In this document: positions 59,343-64,000 of the stretch, piece after piece
Position numbering within the stretch: the first letter of the stretch is position 1
How the letters are laid out: each line of letters starts with the position of its first letter
From: Myxococcales bacterium
GTDB lineage: Bacteria > Myxococcota_A > Polyangia > Palsa-1104 > JAEUJZ01
Direction of reading: 5' to 3'
DNA: 64,000 nt
Assembly (NCBI GenBank): GCA_016794505.1
Contig: JAEUJZ010000023.1
Location: 1 to 64,000 of the forward strand
Notes under the pieces: model-generated
What the model saw: the letters and a program-made list of their open reading frames with translations, nothing else
Database searches by the model: none
Told to the model about the DNA's origin: nothing
Program-made: the position numbers and the translations under genes

Positions 59343-60886
59343 ACTATGCCGTGGGCATTGTGCTGGCTGCGCTGGGCGCGCTGCTGGGCTGGCTCTTCGG
59401 TCGTCGCGTGGCACCACAGCCGCTGGCCACACGCGAAGAAGCGCAGCGCGCTCTCGATGCCGCCAAGAGCGAAGCCGAGCAGATCAAGCGGGACGCGCAG
59501 GTCGAAAGCAAAGAAGTGCTGCTGAAGGCCCAGCGCGAAGTCGAAGCCGAGCTGCGTACCCGTCGGGGAGAGCTAGAACGCGAAGCCGAGCGCATCACCA
59601 AGCAGGAAGCCGCGCAGGCCCGCAAGGCCGAGCTTTTGGCCAAGCGCGAAGAAGAACAGACGCGCCGCGAAAAGAACATCACCAACCGCGAGCAGAGCGC
59701 CGAAGCCCACGCCAAAAAGGCCGAAGAAGCCGCCAACGAAGCGCGCGTCAAGCTAGAGCAGATCGCGGGCCTTACCGCCGAGCAAGCGCGAGCGCTGGTC
59801 ACCGAGCAAGTGCGTGAGGACGCTCGCAAGGCCGCCGCCGCCGAGATCAAGCGCATTGAAGAAGAGACCAAGGCCCAAGCCGACGAACGAGCCAAGACGA
59901 TCATCGCCGCAGCGGTGCAGCGTCAGGCCGGTGAATACGTGGCCGAGCGCACGGTCAGCGTGGTGTCGCTGCCGTCTGACGACATGAAAGGCCGCATCAT
60001 CGGCCGCGAAGGGCGCAACATCCGCGCGCTGGAAGCCGCCACCGGCATCGATCTGATCATCGACGACACGCCGGAAGCAGTGATCATCTCGTGCTTCAAC
60101 CCGGTACGGCGCGAGATCGCGCGCATTGCGCTGTCTCGCCTGATCTCAGACGGGCGCATTCATCCCAGTCGCATCGAAGAAGCGGTCCACAAAGCCACGC
60201 AAGAGATCGACGAACAGTGCAAAGAAGCCGGTGAGCAAGCGGCCTTTGACCTGGGGCTGCACAAGCTGCATCCCGAGCTTCTGCGCACGCTCGGCAAGCT
60301 GAAGTATCGCAACACCGGCACGCAGAACCTGCTGCAGCACAGCGTCGAAGTTGCCTGGCTGGCCGGAGCCATGGCCGCCGAGCTTGGCTTTAACGCCAAG
60401 ACCGCACGACGGGCCGGGCTCTTGCACGACGTCGGTCGCGCGCTGGATCAAGAAGCCGAAGGCTCGCACAGCTCTGTCGGGGCTGCGCTGTGCAAAAAGC
60501 TGGGCGAGCACCAGCGTATCGTCGACGCAGTGGCCTCGCATCACGGCGAGCGCCCGCCGCAGAGCTTGCTCGATCACATCGTCGACGCCGCCAACGTGCT
60601 GTCGAGCCAGCGCCCCGGAGCCCGCCGCGAGCAGCTTGCCTCGTACGTGCAGCGCCTAAACGACTTGGAAAAGCTGGTTCAGACGCATCCTGGCGTCGAA
60701 AAGGCCTATGCCATTCAAGCCGGGCGCGAGCTGCGTGTGTTTGTCGAAAACGACCGCATCGCCGACGACGGCACGACGCTTCTGGCTCGCGATTTGGCCA
60801 AGAAAATCGAAGAAGAGGCCGCGTATCCCGGACAGGTCCGCGTCTGTGTCGTGCGCGAGACGCGCTCTACCGACTATGCGCGATAG
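59339..60886 (+). CDS. rny: Ribonuclease Y
   Basis: 515 residues. One N-terminal membrane helix (VGIVLAALGALLGWLF), a long coiled coil rich in Glu/Ala/Arg/Lys (about 30-200), KH domain with GRIIGREGRN (218-227), and HD domain with LLHDVGRALD (HD at 363-364). Endoribonuclease Y cuts single-stranded RNA near the membrane. GGAGG about 9 bp upstream of ATG 59339 supports the start. Follows the cyclo-ligase by overlap and precedes ybeY, another RNA-processing gene. Confidence 0.97.
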   Translation: MNYAVGIVLAALGALLGWLFGRRVAPQPLATREEAQRALDAAKSEAEQIKRDAQVESKEVLLKAQREVEAELRTRRGELEREAERITKQEAAQARKAELLAKREEEQTRREKNITNREQSAEAHAKKAEEAANEARVKLEQIAGLTAEQARALVTEQVREDARKAAAAEIKRIEEETKAQADERAKTIIAAAVQRQAGEYVAERTVSVVSLPSDDMKGRIIGREGRNIRALEAATGIDLIIDDTPEAVIISCFNPVRREIARIALSRLISDGRIHPSRIEEAVHKATQEIDEQCKEAGEQAAFDLGLHKLHPELLRTLGKLKYRNTGTQNLLQHSVEVAWLAGAMAAELGFNAKTARRAGLLHDVGRALDQEAEGSHSSVGAALCKKLGEHQRIVDAVASHHGERPPQSLLDHIVDAANVLSSQRPGARREQLASYVQRLNDLEKLVQTHPGVEKAYAIQAGRELRVFVENDRIADDGTTLLARDLAKKIEEEAAYPGQVRVCVVRETRSTDYAR

Positions 60887-60934
60887 GCGCAGGCAGCGAC
60901 GCCCGGAACAGGCCTTGCCGCGACGGAGCCAGCC

Positions 60935-61480
60935 ATGATTCACATGCTGGTGCGACCCAGCGTACGCATGCACCTGCGTCCGGCGCAGCGAGCGACGCTG
61001 AGGCGACGGCTGCAGCGCGCATTGTCCGCGACGGGCTGGGGCAGCGCGCAGGTCAGCTTGACGCTGAGCGACAACGACGAGCTTCATGCTTTGAACCAGC
61101 AATACGCCGACGAGGATCACGCCACCGACGTGCTGTCGTTTGCACAGCTAGAAGCCCCGGCAAAAAGTCCGCCGCCCAAAGGGCTGCCGCTGCTGTTGGG
61201 CGACATCGTGATCTCGGTGCCGATCGCGGCGCAGCAGGCCCAAACACAGGGCCATACTCTCGACGCTGAGCTTCTGCATTTGGCTGTCCACGGTCTGTGT
61301 CATCTTCTGGGCTATGATCACGCGACGTCTGCAGAAGAACGGGTGATGTTCGGATACGAAGCACGGCTGCGAAACGAAGCCACGGCCCGTCGAGCCACGC
61401 GGCCCTGTCCACCGCCGCCGATGCCAGGCCGCGCCCGTTCAGCCCGCAGCACTCGCTCGACGGCCAGCGCAGGAAGGTAG
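60935..61480 (+). CDS. ybeY: Endoribonuclease YbeY
   Basis: 181 residues. YbeY is the zinc-dependent endonuclease for rRNA maturation and ribosome quality control. The metal motif is HGLCHLLGYDH (about 108-118), with Cys where many members have Leu. Upstream signature NDELHALNQQYADEDHATDVLSF is clear. The C-terminus is an Arg/Ser/Pro-rich tail of about 35 residues not seen in short YbeY proteins. 48 bp after the RNase Y gene. Confidence 0.94.
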   Translation: MIHMLVRPSVRMHLRPAQRATLRRRLQRALSATGWGSAQVSLTLSDNDELHALNQQYADEDHATDVLSFAQLEAPAKSPPPKGLPLLLGDIVISVPIAAQQAQTQGHTLDAELLHLAVHGLCHLLGYDHATSAEERVMFGYEARLRNEATARRATRPCPPPPMPGRARSARSTRSTASAGR

Positions 61481-61491
61481 GCACAGCACAC

Positions 61492-62412
61492 ATGCCCCCG
61501 TGGAGTTTTGCCATCGTCTCGGATGTTCATGTCTACAGCAGCGGCGCCGTCCCTGCGGCGTTTCTCACCGTCGTAAACGAGCTCGCTGCCGCGCAGCCGC
61601 GCTTCGTGGTTGTGGCGGGCGATGCCACCGTCGGCAATCCCGGCGATGGTGTACGCAGCGAGCGCGTAAGCGCCTGGTGGACGGCCTTTCACGCGGCCCT
61701 CGCCCCGCTGCGCAGCGCCGGCATTCCCGTGCTGCCGATCGCGGGCAACCACGACTACTACACCGATGTGCATCGCGTCGGATACCAGAAGGCCTGGGCC
61801 GATGTTGCGCAAGAAGTCGCCCAAAGCGGCCTCGGCGAAGTCGTGGGGCAGCCACCGCTTTCGTACTGGCTGCGCATCGACGACACGTTCTTGCTGATGC
61901 TGCATGTCGTCGATCAGAAGCTGGATCCCAAGGTCGCAGAGTTCGCGCAGGAAGCCCTGGCCCGCGACGAAGCAACCAGCGCCGCCCTGCGCCTGTGCTG
62001 TGGTCACGTGCCGCTGGTGTCGATGATGGGCAAGACCAGCGAGACCTTCCGCGATCAGCTAGGCGGTCTTCTGTGCCGCGGCGGCGTGGCCGCGTATTTT
62101 TCTGGCCACGAGCACTTGGTCTGGGATCAGAGCCTGAGCTTTTCCGACGGAGAGCTTCGCCAAATCCACGTTGGGACGGCCAGCGGGACCTATCACTATC
62201 CGCTGAATTCGGCGACGTTTTCCGAGCACTGCCGCGACGGCAAAGGCGCGCTGCCGTACAGCGGTCAGACGTTTCGCCTGCTGCCCGGTACGCGTCAGCA
62301 AGCGGACAAGATCACCGTGGCCTTCGTCGACGTCGATGGCGCGGAATACCAGGTCCGTCCGCTGTGTCTGCGCGACGAACACCTGGTGCCCTTCGGCGAA
62401 GCGGCGGGCTAG
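61492..62412 (+). CDS. Metallophosphoesterase
   Basis: 306 residues of the calcineurin-like phosphoesterase family. The metal ligands appear in order: SDVHVYSSG (N-terminal), VVAGDATVGNP, IAGNHDYYTD, GHVPLV and SGHEHLVW. A C-terminal beta-rich part (residues about 215-300) may form an extra domain. No signal peptide, so cytoplasmic. Substrate (nucleotide, phosphoprotein, or lipid) cannot be told. Last of the + strand run from nadK; stops 10 bp from the convergent next gene. Confidence 0.9.
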   Translation: MPPWSFAIVSDVHVYSSGAVPAAFLTVVNELAAAQPRFVVVAGDATVGNPGDGVRSERVSAWWTAFHAALAPLRSAGIPVLPIAGNHDYYTDVHRVGYQKAWADVAQEVAQSGLGEVVGQPPLSYWLRIDDTFLLMLHVVDQKLDPKVAEFAQEALARDEATSAALRLCCGHVPLVSMMGKTSETFRDQLGGLLCRGGVAAYFSGHEHLVWDQSLSFSDGELRQIHVGTASGTYHYPLNSATFSEHCRDGKGALPYSGQTFRLLPGTRQQADKITVAFVDVDGAEYQVRPLCLRDEHLVPFGEAAG

Positions 62413-62422
62413 GCCCGCGGAC

Positions 62423-62920
62423 CTAGTCGCCTTTGGCCAGGCGGAAGTGCCGGCCGCTCATCGTCACGCCGCTGCGCTGGCAGACATAGACCATGTACTG
62501 CCGCCCCGGTGCGTCGAGGTTTCGGTACGCCTCGTCGGCGAGCTTGGTGTTGTGCAGGTTGCACGCCGCCGAGCCGATGATGCGCGCCGCGCGAACGCTG
62601 TGCCCTTTGCGCTCGACGGTCTTGGCGACCGAGATGGCCTGCGCATAGTCCCCGTTTACATACAGCGTCTGGGCATAGCTCAGCACGCTGTCGGGATCGC
62701 TGTGATCCAGCGCGGGAGGCGACTCTGGCTCTGGCTCGTCCTGCATGCTCGGGCAGGGATGCGCCACGACCGTCTTCTGCACGACGACCCGCGCAGGCAG
62801 CGCGTTTTCCAGCGCTGCACGACGCTGACAAGTTCGCAGCCCAGCGTTATGGAACGCCAAGCCGCCCAGGAACAGACCAAACGAGACACCGGCAACCGCA
62901 GCAAGGAGTGGTTTGTTCAT
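62423..62920 (-). CDS. Anchored TPR-like small protein
   Basis: 165 residues. N-terminal hydrophobic segment (LLAAVAGVSFGLFLGGLAF) acts as signal or anchor; then a Cys-bearing loop, an acidic Pro-rich linker (MQDEPEPESPPAL), and a helical region with one or two TPR-type hairpins (VLSYAQTLYVNGDYAQAISVA, AARIIGSAACNLHNTKLADEA). Four Cys in the mature part suggest disulphides. Function unknown. Similar small proteins occur as TPR lipoproteins in Myxococcota. Confidence 0.75.
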   Translation of the reverse strand: MNKPLLAAVAGVSFGLFLGGLAFHNAGLRTCQRRAALENALPARVVVQKTVVAHPCPSMQDEPEPESPPALDHSDPDSVLSYAQTLYVNGDYAQAISVAKTVERKGHSVRAARIIGSAACNLHNTKLADEAYRNLDAPGRQYMVYVCQRSGVTMSGRHFRLAKGD

Positions 62921-63071
62921 ACACTCAGCCTATCCGCGTCTTTCCCGTCGGAAAAGCGGCTGCTTGTATGTGCGCGTAGCGCCTGCGTTTGTCTGCCGCC
63001 ACAGCACGTCGATCGACTGCGGCCTCCATACCCCGCCCTTGTGTCTGCCGGGTTGTGGATATACTGCGCGC

Positions 63072-64000
63072 ATGTCGCTTGGCCTTCTTGATCGATTTCT
63101 CGTCGCTGTCTTCGGCTTTTTCGCGATGTGGTGCGGGCTGGAACAGGCCGCGTTTGCCCAGCCCAAGATCTGTGGCAATCAGCCCGCTTTGGGTGGCTGG
63201 TCCCTGGCTAGCTGCCCGATGCTGCGCGACGACGACGGCGACGGCATCTATAGCGTGACGGTGAACCTCGGCGATACGCCGCTTTTGGAATACAAGGTCC
63301 TGCCCACCGGCATGTGGGATGGCACCAGCGAAATCCGCGCCAACGGCACCTGCCCCGCCGACGGAGGCAGCAAGCGCAACGACACGCAGAACATCCAGAT
63401 CATCCGGCCCGACACAGCAAAGCCCGCGACGTTTTATTTCGACAGCCGCAGCGTGACGGATCCCAGCTACTCGACGGCGCCGGGCAACCGATCGGCCGGC
63501 GACTCGCTGATGATGGACGCCCCTTCAGGCACCTGCCCGCGCTGGCTCGCCGTCGGAGACTTTCAGAACTTGCCCGGTCCCAACAGCAGCGCTGTGACGC
63601 TGCGTTTGCTGCGCCCCGGTGTCTTTGTTGGGCGCGGCACAGCGACGAAAGCCATGGGCAGCGGCTGGCGCTGGAAGGTGCTGGAACAAGGCGCGGACAT
63701 CGCCCGCGAGTACGGCCCAAGCGGCTGGGCCTACGCGCCCTGCGAAGCGACCCCAGCCCTTGTATCAACGCCTGTTTCCGTCGGAGACTCGATCTATTTC
63801 ATCTTTCATGCACACGGCGGCCGCATGCAGACCGTGGTGTCCTCGGCGCCGCTCGATGGCTTTTCCAGCGACGGATCCAGCACCTGTCAGCCGCCTGTGG
63901 ACTTGGGAACCCTCACGGACATGACAGGCCAGCCTCAGGATGGCGCGACCGCTCCTCTGTCCGATGCCGGACTTGATGCCGGGCTCGACGGAGGGCTGAC
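63072..64000 (+). CDS. Secreted protein with N-terminal carbohydrate-binding-like domain (partial, 3' end outside window)
   Basis: Open frame from ATG 63072 to the window end with no stop, at least 309 codons. A signal peptide (FLVAVFGFFAMWCGLEQAAFA) precedes residues about 32-95 with a beta-sandwich of the early-set or starch-binding type (WSLASCPMLRDDDGDGIYSV, TVNLGDTPLLEYKVLPTGMWD) that often binds glycans. A second beta-rich region (about 150-265) holds further Cys. The last visible part is Gly/Asp/Ala-rich and probably a linker. The 3' end is not available, so a C-terminal sorting tail cannot be judged. Confidence 0.8.
   Translation, partial: MSLGLLDRFLVAVFGFFAMWCGLEQAAFAQPKICGNQPALGGWSLASCPMLRDDDGDGIYSVTVNLGDTPLLEYKVLPTGMWDGTSEIRANGTCPADGGSKRNDTQNIQIIRPDTAKPATFYFDSRSVTDPSYSTAPGNRSAGDSLMMDAPSGTCPRWLAVGDFQNLPGPNSSAVTLRLLRPGVFVGRGTATKAMGSGWRWKVLEQGADIAREYGPSGWAYAPCEATPALVSTPVSVGDSIYFIFHAHGGRMQTVVSSAPLDGFSSDGSSTCQPPVDLGTLTDMTGQPQDGATAPLSDAGLDAGLDGGL

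Overview
The window is a 64 kb, GC-rich, densely coding stretch of a bacterial chromosome. It contains 58 genes I can support, two of them cut by the window edges. I see no rRNA, tRNA, insertion sequence, phage module or CRISPR array. Gene content points to a Gram-negative, aerobic, didermic bacterium, most likely in the Myxococcota. The pointers are a eukaryotic-type Ser/Thr kinase, many secreted Cys-rich or Gly/Pro-rich lipoproteins, thrombospondin type 3 and FG-GAP proteins, C-termini of the Cys + membrane helix + Arg cluster kind (MYXO-CTERM-like), two OmpA-family proteins, and the set HprK/PtsN/HPF/RpoN with no HPr or enzyme I nearby. The phylum call is inference from gene content, not a phylogeny.

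Layout. 1-6.6 kb: end of a membrane Ser/Thr kinase, a Tat-exported phosphoesterase lipoprotein, a TPR protein, a NodB-type deacetylase, a lycopene cyclase and a small orphan. 6.6-6.8 kb: eight copies of a 21-bp tandem repeat ending in an 18-bp palindrome. 6.8-9.9 kb: the most unusual gene of the window, one reading frame joining a PA14/Cys-rich/C-terminal-anchor protein to a second signal peptide, beta-barrel and OmpA domain. This resembles a fused TraA-TraB pair. 10-15.4 kb: PAS histidine kinase, small membrane protein, hemF and an AarF/UbiB kinase. 15.4-19.3 kb (+ strand): zinc-ribbon membrane protein, double GNAT, nucleotidyltransferase, membrane protein and a thioredoxin-fold ferredoxin. 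19.4-22.6 kb (- strand): fdhD, lipoprotein, xseB and purB, headed by a conspicuous AT-rich control region. 22.6-33.5 kb: beta-helix lipoprotein, MFS transporter, RNase II-type exonuclease, Cys-rich and FG-GAP proteins, a DUF429 protein, an acyl-CoA carboxylase beta subunit and a TSP3 protein. 33.6-35.6 kb: OmpA protein with a clear intrinsic terminator.

36-43.5 kb: NYN protein, hisS, then the - strand group rpoN, hpf, ptsN, hprK, which is probably a sigma-54/PTS-Ntr regulatory unit, and an orphan double gp19-like tail-tube protein. 43.7-48.8 kb: PstS-like secreted protein with a coupled partner, msrQ, a ClpX-like unfoldase, an esterase and a small conserved protein. 48.8-53.6 kb: a tightly coupled polysaccharide operon (asnB, glycosyltransferase, polyprenyl-phosphate sugar-phosphate transferase with a GAF-like tail). 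54-62.4 kb (mostly + strand): UPF0158, nadK, a divergent YchF-like GTPase, zapA, a candidate 6S RNA, 5-formyl-THF cyclo-ligase, rny (RNase Y), ybeY and a phosphoesterase, a housekeeping RNA-metabolism block. DUF6600 and a small anchored protein lie on the opposite strand. The window ends inside a secreted protein.

The best candidate for something undescribed is the TraA/TraB-like polyprotein (6770-9874) with its adjacent repeat array. Next are the self-duplicated tail-tube protein without any contractile-injection partners, the glycosyl-phosphate transferase with a sensor-like tail, and the ClpX-like unfoldase with a changed pore loop and no zinc domain.
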